Of a stretch of DNA of 64,000 nt, positions 11,716-24,031 are shown piece by piece; position 1 is the stretch's first letter; each line of letters starts with the position of its first letter. Source of the DNA: Pestalotiopsis fici W106-1 (lineage: Eukaryota; Ascomycota; Sordariomycetes; Amphisphaeriales; Sporocadaceae); the NCBI RefSeq assembly GCF_000516985.1, contig NW_006917092.1, forward strand, positions 5,396,021 through 5,460,020. Reading direction: 5' to 3'. The notes beneath the pieces are model-generated. The model was not told the DNA's origin. It did not search any database and saw nothing but the letters and a program-made list of their open reading frames with translations. The position numbers were made by a program, and so were the translations under genes.

Positions 11716-12520
11716 TAGTCCTGTTGGATGCACCAGGTGAGTTACAGATACCGGTGCTTCCTAGGCATGGAACACTCTGCATGTCTGGATTACTACCTCA
11801 GAAAACGAGGTACATGCACGATACTAGGTTACTAAATACATTAACACATCTACTTCACTGCCACACCATGCTGTCTAACAAGTCTCCAGCGTATAAATAA
11901 AATATTCATTATTAGCCATCGTACAAGAATCCATCCATTCATGCAACTAAAGTGTTGGTCAGGATGCCTACCTATTTACGACCCCGCTAATAGCCATGGC
12001 AGTAATATCCACCACTTTGCTGCGGGCATATGTAGGGACTTCTAGTGCATACCTAGCCAAGCGTAAGTCACTTAGCTGAACGGCGTCTACCCAGTACAAC
12101 ACCATTCTCAAAATTGTCTATTTGTTTTCCCTGGATTTTTTAATGGCCACCAATTGCCTGATGAAGTATCGGAAGAATAAAAGGATACCTAGGCATGTAT
12201 TTACTATTATAAGATTGAGTAAATTTGAGGGACAACGGGGAGTGGTTCTATCCGGACTGCCAATTCAGTATACCGCACAATTTTGTGGATTCTGGGGAAG
12301 GCATCAGGGTCACAAAGAAGTTATTTGACGATTTAGTGGAGATCTTAGAGGATGTTGAGCCAGGAATATCCGAAAACATTATATCCCAAAGATAAACATA
12401 GTTTCATCGATATACCCCTCCTTGTTGCATTATAACAACATAAGTCAACATGATATGTCTGTTATTGTATCGAAACAAAGGGGGCATGGCTATCACCAGT
12501 TCCACAGAATCTAATTATGG

Positions 12521-12790
12521 TCAAGCCACGTGAGTCTGACTCCATGTGTCCTTCACGAAGTCAGCGCATCGCTCCGCTACCATGTACACAGTGGCCATGG
12601 GCTGTGCAGGGGCCGCAGATGGGAGAACGCTTGCATCGGCGATTCTCAAGTTCTTGAAGCCATGCACCAGCAATTGGCTGTTGACAACTCCGCCCTCATC
12701 TTCGGCGGCCATACGGCAAGAGCTCGTCAGATGGAAACTAGGACTGATGTACTTTTCGATATACATGTCGAGGTCATGATCTGATACCGA
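12521..12790 (-). pseudogene. GMC oxidoreductase C-terminal fragment
   Basis: About 85 residues match the substrate-binding and C-terminal part of GMC flavoenzymes (aryl-alcohol oxidase/choline dehydrogenase-like). The catalytic-His block reads SFHLTSSCRM, followed by GGVVNSQLLVHG and NLRIADASVLP. The FAD-binding N-terminus with the GxGxxG motif is absent from the 1.5 kb upstream on this strand. I therefore read it as a truncated relic and not a gene. It is distinct from the complete GMC gene at 24413-26395. Confidence 0.72.
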
Positions 12791-13022
12791 TCGCCAATCG
12801 CCTTCTCTCCAAGCAGATTTATTGTTGCCACCCGGTGCACCAAATACGTTCGATTCATTAAAACATACTTTTCGCCTGCGCTCGTCCGCAGCTTAGTAAT
12901 ATCCTCAGAACGACAACCGTGTGGGTGCATAGCCTTATAATAACATGCTTGTAATACCTCCACCTTGAGGTGCCAACTTCTGTCCCGGCGGCTCATCAGT
13001 GCGTCCCGATGCGACTAAGCGT

Positions 13023-13707
13023 TTAACCTTGTGTCAGACCGAAATAGCCGGTAAAGGCGAAAGCAAATGAAACTAACAGCCTAGACCAAGCCCACCACAG
13101 GTTATCGCCATAGTTCAGCACGACAAAAAGGTCGACGATGCCGAGCCAGGCCACACCCATCAGAAGGATATCGAATTCAGCGAACTATCGACGCCAATAA
13201 AAATAATGCATCAGGAAACCGAGAAGGACGATGCGGCCCTGGCCAGCCTGCCAAACGGGCCAGGTCTCTGGAATATTTGCAATGTGAGGAGGCAAGCCAT
13301 AAAGACTAATAACGCTGCTGGTACCTCCTAAGGGGGTCATGACAAGACCAACACAATTCGCAAAAGCGAAATAAAGTGCGGGAATATGGCCAAGGCGAAA
13401 ATTCCAGACCATCTTGTGACCTCGTGGTGTTGTATTGCTTTGGTTTGCGTATTGGACTGGATGAAGGGCACAGGCCAAGGAGTGGATGGGGGCAAAGTCA
13501 GAGATGGATATAATGACAAAACTTGTCTGCCTGCCTTGCGTTTACTGCGAAGTATAGGGGCCTTAAGTACTCGGCAAATGCGGAAAAAAGGACAAAACCG
13601 GTCAAGGCAGGCTGGTGGGAGTCTGAAAATGCCGACGATTGCAGACAGACACAAAATCCCTCTATGCCAACAGCCAAAGAACTATAAGGCTCCAGGGGTG
13701 TCATCAC
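13023..13707 (-). pseudogene. DUF4267-like small membrane protein, interrupted
   Basis: The frame from about 13478 gives the pattern PHIANIPETWPVWQAGQGR, followed by hydrophobic helices that continue past an in-frame TAG (13185-13187). The reading resumes with FAEFDILLMGVAWLGIVDLF and ends GYFGLTQG with a stop at 13023-13025. The Arg spacing, the Asp in the last helices and the terminal G-T-x-G fit DUF4267. The TAG sits where a CAG or CGG codon would continue the protein. A 5' part may lie up to 13707 behind an intron whose borders I could not settle. The family call is tentative. Confidence 0.5.
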
Positions 13708-14143
13708 CCATGTAGCCTGCGTGCAGCCCCCACCTTGACTATCATGAGATTTGTACCGAGTACCCGCAAGGAGCCATAGTTATTCCCAGGCATAGAAAAG
13801 ATCCAACCATGCCAGAATGCCGTCAATACTCCAAGTGTTATCCTATGTATGTTGGGAGCCGGTCATATTAGCTAGCTTATTAGCGTTGCATCGCACGATG
13901 TCAGCACATTCGCTTAACGACCTTGATTTATACTTAGCAAATTGTGGATAGTGCACGCTGTTCTGTTTTTCCCTTTTTTTTTCATTTTTCTACGGGCCGC
14001 CTAATGCCTTAACTATTCGACTTTGCTTTGTCCCCTCCATTCGCGGCTGCTATTCCCAACGGTGGTCATGGTAACAAGGCCTCGCCAAGGGCCTCCATCG
14101 CCCGGCAGCATGAAACAGTCATCACCATTACAGCACAGTACCA

Positions 14144-15510
14144 GTGAAGTCCAACACAATGTTCGATCATTCAGTTCTGACTGAGAAGGTCCAGCAAAAA
14201 TGGCGATTTATGCTCATCCTTGTTACTCTCTCGGTCTTGACTTTCATCTCGGGCATCGATGCAACCATCATTACAAGTTCACTTCCGACTATTACGCAAG
14301 AAATTGGGGCTGCTGGCGACTATACGTGGGTCGCTCAGTCATACCTGTTCGCCTGCACGATTCCTCAGCCACTCTATGGTCAGCTCGCCAACATCTTCGG
14401 GCGGTCCATACCTCTTCTCATCTTTATTAGGCTCTTTGCTCTTGGCAGTGGCATCGCAGGCGGTGCACACAACCTGGCTACACTCGATCGGGGGGGGGGG
14501 GGGGGGGGGGGGGGGGCCGATAATCCAAGGTTTAGGGACCAGTGGAATCAACGTCCTCCCAGAAATCATCATTTGCGACCTAATACCGCCCAACGATCGT
14601 GGGGAAATACTTGAGTATTATGCTGTCAAGAGACGCGGTAGGGAGTACTATTGGTCCTATTGTGGGTGGTGCTCTGGCAGAGACCAACTGGCGTCGGATC
14701 TTCTGGCTCAACCTCCCGGTATCAGCAATTTGTGCTCTGTCAATCTTATTCCTTCTGGGAATACGACACCAGCGTGGCCAGCCGTGGCAACGCATGCTTC
14801 TCCGGGTCGATTTCTTGGGCAACGCTATTTTTATCCCATCCATGGTCGCGCTCTTTTACGGCCTTATCATGGGCGGTAAACATGGCTATCCTTGGGATTC
14901 ATAGCGCGTTATTATGCCAATTATCTTAGGACTCACCGGCTTGCTACTGTTTCACGCTCAGCAAAGCTCCAATTTCTGCAGGGAGCCGAGCACACCTTCG
15001 CGTCTCTTCAGGCATCGCACGTCAGCCATGGCTTTTGTCATCATCTTTCCTATCTCTATTGCGATTCAAGCCACCACCTATTTCTTGCCTATATACTTCC
15101 AGGCTGTAAAGAATGTCTCGCCTACAATGTCTGGTGTCTACTTTTTGACGTTCGCCTTGGCTCTTTTCCCATTTAGTGGTATATCGGCTGCAATTCTGGC
15201 CAAAACAGGCCAATACAAAGCTCTAACTTTGGCCGGTTTCGCCTTAAGTGCCATAGGAATCGGTCTGTTCTCTACCCTCGATGCTCGCTCTAGTCACGGT
15301 GAATGGATTGGCTTCCAGATCATCGCTGCCGCAGGAACAGGTTTTGTCTTTGTCGTTTCGCTACCATCTGCACTTGCTGCACTGCCCGAAAAGGACGTTG
15401 CGACTGCCACCAGCGCTTTCGCCTTCATCCGCGCTCTAGGGTTGGTTTGGGGGGCCACCATGTCCTCCATAGTTTTCAACGCCCAGGTCAAGGGTTTTAA
15501 AATATACTAA
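14144..15510 (+). pseudogene. MFS drug/toxin-efflux transporter (DHA14 type), broken
   Basis: The sequence reads through the usual 14-helix transporter order: SGIDATIITSSLPTI (helix 1, motif D1-like), QPLYGQLANIFGR (motif A), QGLGTSGINVLPEI, then TIGPIVGGALAETNWR (motif C region), and later helices to SSIVFNAQVKG. Three lesions are visible. A run of 27 G at 14490-14516 falls where about GRxIQG should be. An extra G near 14595 shifts DRGKYLSIML out of frame. A TAG at 14902-14904 replaces the Trp usual in PW-S-W-RV. The C-terminus also ends early for the family (about 455 versus 530-580 residues). The poly-G could partly be a sequencing or assembly artefact. Confidence 0.85.
14490..14516 (+). 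repeat. Poly-G tract (27 G)
   Basis: An uninterrupted run of 27 G lies inside the MFS coding sequence and breaks the frame between motif A and the QGLGTSGIN segment. A run of this length in coding DNA is unusual and is also hard to sequence, so its true length is uncertain. Confidence 0.9.
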
Positions 15511-15556
15511 GGCTTTATAATATTACTATACGATATTATAGCACTTAAGGTTAATT

Positions 15557-15645
15557 AAGTGCTTTTCGCACTATCCCTCGGCTCACTTTCCACGGTTATA
15601 TGCTTATATGCTTATGTACGTAAATAACCCCCCCCCCCCCCCCCG
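15557..15645. repeat. Dispersed repeat, copy 2 (C-rich end)
   Basis: This matches window positions 1-85, including CCACGGTTATATGCTTATG, and ends in a run of 17 C (15628-15644). It lies just downstream of the decayed MFS gene and is probably a relic of a mobile element. Confidence 0.72.
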
Positions 15646-17153
15646 ATATAGACAATGAAGCTGATACAAGGGCCCTATTATAGTAACAAGGCTTGCCTCG
15701 GCGACTCTGACGAGCTGTGTGGTGGCTTGGCCCGTCTCGACATGTTCATGATCTCGACCGCCGTGAGCGCCTGCGATTTTGCACTTTCACTCAACCTGCT
15801 CTATTTAATTCAGAAGAGAGAGCACGAATAATTCTTCAATTCCACTTGATAAATTGATGACACTCAACTATGCAAATAAAATTTCTTGTAATTTTGGCCT
15901 ACTCTCACGTTTGAGAGCCTTCTAAAGCAGGCCCAGGTCGTATACAAGTGTTTCGATGACACCACTTCCCTTTCTGCTTATTCGAGTCCATTCATAGCCC
16001 CATCCTATCGCGCCAAAACCTGGAGTGACTGCCTCAACCGCCTTCGTATATGTCGGGTTTGCCGTCGCCTGAAATACAACCGTTGGAAATCCGATCCGGG
16101 TGTTCATGTCGAAGAAGATTAAATATTACTACCTATATATCAACTGGGAAACAAAATGAATAACCGCACATGACGATGCATGCCGCTAGCGCCACTGCAA
16201 GACTGTCAACACCAGCGCCAGCACTGAATAGAAAGCTGTGCGGCGACGGGGTACGGTAATTCCCCGATCGTTCTCCATCTGCGAGGAAGACAAGCCGTAT
16301 CCATTTGCCGCGTCTTTGCCGTTGAAAGCAGCGCATTCTTGGCTGCGACCAAAACGTCGCATTCTGCATATCCAGGATGTTGCGGCCTGCGGTAATGTAA
16401 CATTGTGAGGCTGAGTTTATAAAGGCTGGCATTTTCCCCGGACGCTTGCCGAACAGCCACTATGCACATATGTGCATGATAGCGGTGCCTAACGTACCCC
16501 GCAAAACTTAAATCGATATAAAAGTTACTGCTGTCACATGCTAGTACCCTGGCCACGGTAATACTACTATAAGCACCCCCAGCCAATACGCTATTTCCGC
16601 CATCTTCTTCTTTTTAATCTAGGTAGGTACTTTACCATAACTATTTATGCCCACGTAGATTAATCAGTTTCCCGAATACACTCTTTAATGGCTTAGCCAA
16701 CTAGTAAATTCAATCGTTTATTGATACCATTTGTCTTCTTCAATATATTCGTATGTATACTCGTATCTCCGCCCCCGCCATACAGTTACATAGGGTGCGT
16801 TGTATGAATACGGCTTGGCAGTTTGGGGTCACTTTCCTGTTGTGGGATGGGCCGGCTGGCCAATGCTTGTTTCTACGAGCTGCTGCCAGTTTCTGGAAAT
16901 TGATAGCCGCATATCACCGTTGTCCTCGTGTTGGCAATAACACCCAGAAGTATACGCCGTCCGAAATGGAGTCAAAGTCAACCAGCAACGATCTTCAGAG
17001 TCCCAGGCGAAACCTCATTGAAAAATAACAATGTCTATAAGAACGAGTTATATCCCACCGTAATAACAAGCAGAACTAGGTCAACACCTTCGACGATCCT
17101 CAGTGAAGCCATTGTCTCCATCGGGATACGCTTAAACACAGCCCATCACAGCC
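15646..17153. other. Intergenic region, no confident gene
   Basis: A 61-residue minus frame at 15922-16107 (TPGFGAIGWGYEWTRISRK) has a protein-like composition but I do not recognise it. It may be a relic. The remaining frames look like noise. The last 200 bp are the promoter and leader of the CE5 esterase. Confidence 0.4.
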
Positions 17154-18067
17154 ATGCTTCACTCTCTGGTTGCCTTCGTTCTGCTTGCGAGCAGCGGCTT
17201 CGCCTCACCTGTGGAGATGGACGGACGGCAGACAGCATGCCAGTCTGTGCATGTCTTCGTTGCCCGTGGCTCCGATGAGCCGTACCCGGGCCGCCAGGGC
17301 GCCCTCGCCACTGCCATCTGCGACGACATATCCAGCTGCGGCTATGAAGATATCCAATACCCGGCGACCTTTGACGACTATTGCACATCGTCCCAGACCG
17401 GTGTCACCAATGGCAAAAGTGCCATCACGGCCTACGCTGCCCAATGCCCCGACGCCAAGATTGTGCTAACGGGATACTCCCAGGTGAGTTTCGCTAACCA
17501 CGAAATGGACACTTCTTCTGTTGGAGGGAAAGAAACAAGAGGAACAGAGAATCAAGTGCTGATCACACTACTCAGGGGGCTCAAGTCATTGGCGACATCC
17601 TCGGTGGTGGAGGAGGCAGCCTCGGAACTTGTACGCAACCAGCGTCGACCGGGTTGAGTCGCACTACGTCGCCCGGCAACAAGAGTAAGCTCATCAGCAC
17701 ACAGATCCCTTGCATTTAGTGTGGTCCGCATATAATTGACTCCCTGATACAGTTGCCGCCGCTCTTCTCTTTGGCGACGTCCGCCATGTCGCCAGCCAAG
17801 CTTACAACACTGGCACAGGTGCCAGCAAAAATGGGGTGAGTCGAAGAATAAATTGTAGCTTTTTTTGGTCGACTAATCCATACTTGCCAGATCTACCCTC
17901 GCTCAACGACTCAGATTTCCGGTCTCAATGCCTATTCGTCAGTGCTCCGCTCGTGGTGTCTCTCTGGCGACCCCGTGTGCGCCCAGGGCACTGACTTCAA
18001 TGCCCACACCACCTACTTTGACGTTTTCACGAGCGAGGCTGCTGCTTGGGCCAAGACCAAGTTGTGA
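17154..18067 (+). CDS. Secreted CE5 esterase (acetylxylan esterase/cutinase family)
   Basis: Four exons (17154-17483, 17576-17684, 17753-17835, 17891-18067) give 232 residues, the normal CE5 length. The three introns (92, 68, 55 bp) have GTGAGT, GTAAGC and GTGAGT donors and keep phase. A signal peptide is evident (LVAFVLLASSGFASP). The mature protein starts CQSVHVFVARGSDEPYPG. The nucleophile motif is GYSQGAQ (split by intron 1), the acid is in SGDPVCAQG, and the His is in NAHTTYF. The Cys pairs typical of CE5 are present. It hydrolyses acetyl groups on xylan or related esters outside the cell. Acetylxylan esterase is favoured over cutinase by the G-YSQGAQV/ GGGG loop, but substrate cannot be fixed from sequence. 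Confidence 0.93.
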
Positions 18068-18596
18068 GATACGTCGGGTCTGTCAGAGTTGGGCTCCTTC
18101 ATTTTAAACAAGTACATCGACGGCACAGGATTGCGCGGCGGGTATTTCGCCAGGCCGGGATGAGTCAGCCTGCATATACGATGCCTGTTGTCCACCGCAG
18201 ATCAGCCGCTCAAGTTTATCAGATAGCTCCTGAGCACCTCTCTTTTATATATTAGCTTAGGGTTGCCACTTAATTCATCGATTAATCTATTTAAAGTTGC
18301 TGGCAAGTGTAAATAAACACCCCCAGTCGAGTACGGATCTAATGGGGCCGCGCACTCGATAGCTGCAAAAGCGTGCACAAGGTCTGCATACGTGTATGTG
18401 TCATCTGCTAGATTCTTAGAATAGAAGCGATAGCAACAATAGTACACAAAAAGCAAACTTGACAATGCTATCTTTTATTGGCGTTGTGCTCGGGATCCCT
18501 CGCTTGCTGACTACCGCCCCAGTATGCGAATCAATATTCGGCCCACTTTATATGCAGCAAATATAAAAATAGACTTTGCAAGTGGCTCGTCAATGA
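18068..18596. other. AT-rich intergenic spacer
   Basis: This is AT-rich non-coding sequence between the CE5 gene and the membrane-protein relic. No repeat or RNA gene was recognised. Confidence 0.4.
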
Positions 18597-19440
18597 TTAT
18601 GAGCCTTGCACTTTGGTATATAGTCTCGCTTCTTTTCCTCTTGCGTTATATCTCTCTATATTAATATTTTTGTCCCCTTTTAATCCAATCAAAACAGCTT
18701 TCGCCAGTTTACTTGTTAAGCGTTTATACCGTAAATATGAAATTTCCCACGGGGACCTAGCAGGCGTCGCGAATCCAAAGCTTAATCCGCCATAAACCAG
18801 GCCTTTCACCTGGCCGTAAGCTAGCTTGACGTAGGTAATGAAGATGGGGGCCATGGCGGGTAAGCAGGCCACAATGATGCCAATCCAGATCTCGAAAAAG
18901 CTCAATATCCCGGTATCAGCGAGCCCAATCATCGGGTCCAGATCTGGGTGAATGGAGAGGTAGACGCTGTAACACATGATAATAGTCGTTCTGGTTGCAT
19001 GTAAATTCTCCCATGGCAAGCAAACGTTTGGGAGGCCGTGTCCCGATGCGAAGAAAACTTACGCGAGCCCGAGGTCGAACATGACCATCACAACAATCCC
19101 GTTATGTAGAGGCATTCGCAAGTTCCACACCCAAAACATAGGCAAGACAACGATGGCGGCATCAAGGAACGCATTGGTTACGTTTGAGCTCAGTTGAGTC
19201 TTGCTTAGGTCTTCGCACGACGCCCAGGGAGATGGGTTCCTAGCATCGCACTGGGCAATAAAGGTAACAAGGAATGTGATGCCACAGCTTATGTTAAGCA
19301 GCATGGGGGCTCGTGCCCACATTTTGAAGCACTTTGAGGGAAATATCCTCAAGTATAACCAGATCATTGCGAGCTTGACAAATACTGTGGACACGATCCA
19401 GATAACCAGGAATGCGAGCAGAGCCTTTGGTGTGCCAGAG
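18597..19440 (-). pseudogene. Pth11/SAT4-like seven-helix membrane protein, 5' truncated
   Basis: Two exons remain (about 19435-19063 and 18990-18597), joined by a 72-bp phase-2 intron (18991-19062, GTAAGT). The readable helices correspond to TM3 onward: VKLAMIWLYLRIFPS, then VLPMFWVWNLRMPL, then the family signature FEIWIGIIVACLPAMAP near the end. These proteins are fungal rhodopsin-like receptors (DUF/SAT4 type). A stop lies just upstream of residue 1 of the readable frame and helices 1-2 with their CFEM or N-terminal part are missing. The gene therefore looks truncated. I cannot exclude a very distant first exon. Confidence 0.68.
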
Positions 19441-19631
19441 GTTTAGTTCAGTACCCTAGACTGTCATAAAGTATACAGACACATAGTCTTGCAATACGTC
19501 CGCTGCGGTACGACAGGGATATGCTTATTCATCCAGGCGCTCTAAAAGAGAAAAAAAAAACAAGGCCCACCTTTTATGGCCGTTAGCGCCGAGCAGAAGT
19601 CCCGTATTGTTAGATATAAGGTATAATATAA

Positions 19632-19735
19632 TTGTTAGATGGTGGATCATAGTTCTTATATACTGGGGTGTGCTATAGCATACTTGTTAGATGGTGGATT
19701 GTGGTTCCCAGACACTAGGGTGTGCTTAATATAAT
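19632..19735. repeat. Tandem repeat, two 52-bp units
   Basis: TTGTTAGATGGTGGAT starts at 19632 and again at 19684. Both units end in GGGTGTGCT. A third partial TTGTTAGAT start precedes them at about 19608. The differences are chiefly transitions. No function is seen. Confidence 0.75.
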
Positions 19736-20243
19736 CGATACGCACCGTAGTGTGGTATGACATATATAATGGGATACGCAGGCGTATCGGCATGGATCCC
19801 AGGCTTTGGATGAGGATATATATAGAGAGATCGACGATAGAAATCCTAATTGCGTGTGGTTGGTTACAATTTAGGACGTTGCATCCAAACAAAATACTAT
19901 TTGGGATTAATGAAGTAGTGTCAGACGTATCTGAATTTGACTGTAAATTAATAAGATAAAACAAAAGAGGGAATATGTCAAGGTGGAAAAGTTGTTGACT
20001 ACTCTAAGTACTGCCAAACCTCGGAGAACTGGGAAGCCGCAAAAACATCAAGTCAAGTCATGTCCAAAAGCCAAACACACGTCGAAAACCTCCCCAATGT
20101 CGACAGTGAGGCTATGGACTGAGCTCCTACCTTGCATTTAAATTTATTGCATCATAATCATTCCAATGCTCCTCTGTAGTGATATGTAACGGTATGCTGA
20201 TGCTACTCAAGCTGACAGATGAATCTCCTAGAAGAATAATCCC
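19736..20243. other. Intergenic region
   Basis: AT-rich and non-coding. It holds the 3' end of the lipase gene on the minus strand. Nothing else is recognised. Confidence 0.4.
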
Positions 20244-21341
20244 TTAATAGCCGCCCGCGGCGGCCGGACAAGGACCGTAAACAGTGCCCATAGAGTTGTG
20301 CATATAAATTCCTTGGTGATCACCGAAATATAAAGTCGCTGTTCCGGGGTAGAAATATTCCGGAGTGCCCGCAGCCTGCGGCCCACTGGGGTTCTCCTGA
20401 CCCGGGTAGAATGTCCAGGATGTTGTGTTCGCCGGGTTGATCCATACCATGCCCGAGAGATGGCGATACCCCATCCACTGATAGGGCACGGATGGAACCC
20501 AGTCGTTCCCGTTGGTTACACCAGTGTATTTTCCAAGGAACACCTGGTCAAAGCTGTTTGCAAAGGCCGGATCGCCGACCCGCGGTACGCCGTAGGCAAT
20601 GACTTTGTCAACGATACCGAATTCCTTTTGAATGGCAAGAGCAGCGAACAAAGCAGCGGCGGCCCCTAGGCTATGACCTGTCACGACGATATTGCTGGAG
20701 TTGTATTGCGCCGTGACCTCGTACAGACCTTGCTTGACATCAGCCCAGGTAGCATACCACTATAAATTTTGAAGTCAGTGAGCTCTCTGTCAGATGCCTA
20801 TCGTCGATCTTGAAATCCATAGAAGCTATAGTATCATGTCTTTAGGCATATTGACCTTGAAAGAAACAGCAATATTCGTTTCCTAAGAGGTTGAACAGGG
20901 TGAGGAGCAATTATGAAAATCTCTTACAGCACTTTGAAAACCAGCATCGACCAGATTGCTCGCGGGGATGCCAAGATCGAGCGCGGGAACCGTCTGGACA
21001 GCTGCAACGTCGTGAACAATGGATGTGAGGCTCGAGAGATTGGTGCCTTCGTAAGCGACGATGATGCCTAAGCTGTTGGAGTAATAGATATTGGCACGCT
21101 GGGTGCTATCTCCGTTACCGTAAGCCTTAAGCAACGTCTGGTCGCCAATTTTCTGTCCTGGCTGGTTCGCTGCTGATCCGCAATAGGTATTCTGGACAGA
21201 TCCCACAGTTGTGGTAAAGTCGGAAACAGGGAATGGCAGATCACCCCGTATTTCCAAGTTGGTTCCCGGCAATGCCTGAGCTGGACTGGCGAGCCCAAGA
21301 AGCAGGCTACTAGCTATGATAGAGAACTGTCGAGATAGCAT
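20244..21341 (-). CDS. Secreted class 3 lipase (fungal triacylglycerol lipase / feruloyl esterase-like)
   Basis: Two exons (21341-20928 and 20759-20244) give 309 residues. The 168-bp intron (20760-20927) is long for this window and might hide a second intron. Residues 1-20 form a signal peptide (LSRQFSIIASSLLLGLASPAQA). The lid/N-terminal part carries YCGSAANQPG and GIIVAYEGTN. The catalytic triad is visible: Ser in VTGHSLGAAAA, Asp in NGNDWVPSVP, His in GDHQGIYMHN. It fits the Thermomyces/Rhizomucor-type lipase fold acting outside the cell on acylglycerols or aryl esters. An upstream in-frame ATG at 21386 would add 15 residues before the hydrophobic core; the ATG at 21341 gives a normal signal peptide and is preferred. 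Confidence 0.9.
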
Positions 21342-24031
21342 GTTGAATATGGAGGTGATGAGCGGAATGAGTGTGTACTGCTTCACTTGGTTGATATCGT
21401 GTGTATTCGCCAGTATTTATGTTTGTGTACCAAGAGATACTATTCATGTGAGCCTCGGCATCAGGTCTGATCTTCTCGAGCCTCTAGGCTCCTGCTAGAT
21501 ACGAATATAGAAGTTATCCGCAAGCAATCAGGGTTGATCTTCAGCATTACGATGTAACTATTGTAGCTACCCTGTCCTGCATATTGATGGGGGCGGCAAG
21601 TCTATGATCCATTTTCACGATCCTTCCAATTGTTTCGTCGATGCATATTTGGTTCTTTTTTTTTNTTTTTTTTTTTTTTTTCCCCTTTTCTTTTATCTCA
21701 CAGATTCAACGTCATAAAAGAGATGCACAGATATCAATACATGCAGATTTAACCAATGTACACAATCAGGTTAGTTTTGCAAATGGGTATCTATTTCTGA
21801 GCAATTGGTGCCTGAATCCATCTTGGGGGTTCTGCCGACATTCTTCCTACGTGTTTAGCACGTTTAAACGAGTCGTGCTCATGTAGTGACTCGTATTCAT
21901 CCTGTCACGTCTCCACCGCTTCGGACGCTGACTTGAGTGGATTTGGTAACGATGGTCGATTTCGACCAACGACTTCGATGCATCTGAGCTTTCAAGCGTC
22001 GGTTGTATTGCAGATTGCTGCCGCTAGTGATTGAACAAACCTAACCTTTTCCAGATCAAGTTGCGAACTGTTTGGCAGCTCACCAAGCTTGTCGTGAGAT
22101 CCTAGGACGATCTATGGGAGCGGACCGCTGGGGGTGGTCTCCACATCGGCAGTTGGTAAAATAATGATATGTCGGTCTAGTCCAAGAATGGATTACGGTG
22201 CCAAGCGAGCTGAAAACTGTTGCATTTCTCCATGTGGCAGTCAAGGGTCGCAAGACGATATGGCTTGATTTATCAACCATTGTCGCTCGAAAATTTCGAG
22301 AACAATATAGCCTTGTTGCAAGAAGGAAAGCACATGCTATACCTCGGCTCGGCGACCCTTCCAGGCCGGTGATCTTGTCAGTTCGTGTTTTATCTGAGTC
22401 AGTTTGACCAAGCAGGCGATTTCTGTGAGTATATTCTCTTTTGGATATTCCATTGTCAAGAAGCCGGATGACGTTCATGCCTTGTGGATCCCTCGTTATA
22501 GTGGAGGTCAAAGCCGATATTAAAGCTTAAGACAATTGTTTCATGCAGCAATGTCACGGGATGAGTATCAGCGATAATCTTTGCTAACATGAATCAATTG
22601 ATTTGCCAAATTTGCTGATCAATGTCAAAACGCACAACAATCACTCGAATGCATTACTGGAGACCTGCTGCAACTGAGAAGCTCCTTGGGTCTCTGACCT
22701 GAGCTGTGTCAATCCGTCATGTAGACTTCTGAGACTCCACCATGCTGCTCAGCCAATCTCGTACTTACATCAAAAGGCTTGTGGCGGCGAAAATCAACGT
22801 AGCCACGTAGTCGATGCTCTGAAAAGATAATAATGCGTATGATCTATCCTAATCAATGTTCAATTTGATTTGAACATCTAGGTCAGCTCCGAATTAAATC
22901 AGTGGGATAACTCGTGTAAGACAGAGAGTTGACCGAAATATCACCACTTGATGGTACAGGCAGTGGCTGGCTCATCTGTTGTGGTAGAAGATAACATGGA
23001 GCTTTCGCTTAAAGAGAACCAGTAGTTAGATAGCTTCCCAGTTATGACACAATAGATCTAGTTCTACGGGAATTATCTATCCCTTCTGCGAAATATTTCA
23101 CGTCGCAATACACTCTAGCAATGCGTTGTAGAGGCATGGTTTCCTCTGAATCTTGATGTTCGCAGAATAGAGCTCAAAGGAAGATCACTCAAGAAGTCAA
23201 GTGTTTAAAGAAAACATTTTATTCTGATGAAACTCTGTGAAGTACATCGCTCATTTTTCTTGATGGCTTTTTTACTATCAAGACTACTCATGGCCTCAAG
23301 TATTGTAATTTCGAGATATGTTCGCGCGCACCCCGGCATATATGCATCCTTGATCCGCCTAGCGCTGTCACGATGCCATTGGACCGAGTTCCCACTCTTT
23401 GCCGTTGTGGTTCCTCCACCAGTATACAAAGATTCGTCCAGGTTGTGTTCAAGGCACGGTTTCCAAAGATGCTTCCTTATGTTTGTCTCATCACTCAAAC
23501 AGGATGTACTTTTGAATTCCTTCGCTGCCAGCTCAACTACCACGGTCTATCATGACAACACACGCCTTTAGTCGAATGAAACCGATATAGATTTGAAATA
23601 CTGTAAAGACGCGTCCAAAACTGTAAAATGTTATTTTCCGCACGTGCTTTGGTGGGGTTGTTGGCAAGTGCACTAAGCCATCTCCGGTGCCGCTATCAGT
23701 ATAAGGTCGACCATCTTTTGATCCTAAAGCCAACAGTCTTGGACATCACCATGCCGTAAACCATCATACACTTGCAAGACTAGTCAACCAACCTTTGGAG
23801 TGCGCGCATCGCGGCCCAATCTGAGCCTGCCGGGCGGGCCGGGCGACGGCTATTGTCTGCGAGTCACTTTGCAGAACGGGATGCTGCTTTTCTTACTTCA
23901 CTTCTCATAGAGTCAACATCAGTACGTGCTAAACTCCCCACCATCCCCTCCCTTTTGTACCTTGACCGGGCGATCCAACCCCACCTAACCAGATTTCACA
24001 GCCTTGTACACCTCCTGGACAAACCGTCACC
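21342..24031. other. Gene-poor stretch with poly-T and an undetermined base
   Basis: No supportable gene lies in these 2.7 kb. A poly-T run at about 21655-21681 contains an N at 21665, so the assembly is uncertain there. Short frames (for example 22080-22511 and 23205-23571) show no family features. Confidence 0.5.

Noticed and set aside
15922..16107. 61-codon minus frame with GFGAIGWGYEWTR
   Set aside because: Protein-like, but too short and unrecognised; no convincing exons around it. Kept only as a remark.
22080..22511. 143-codon minus frame
   Set aside because: No motif, odd composition and no support from splice sites or neighbours.
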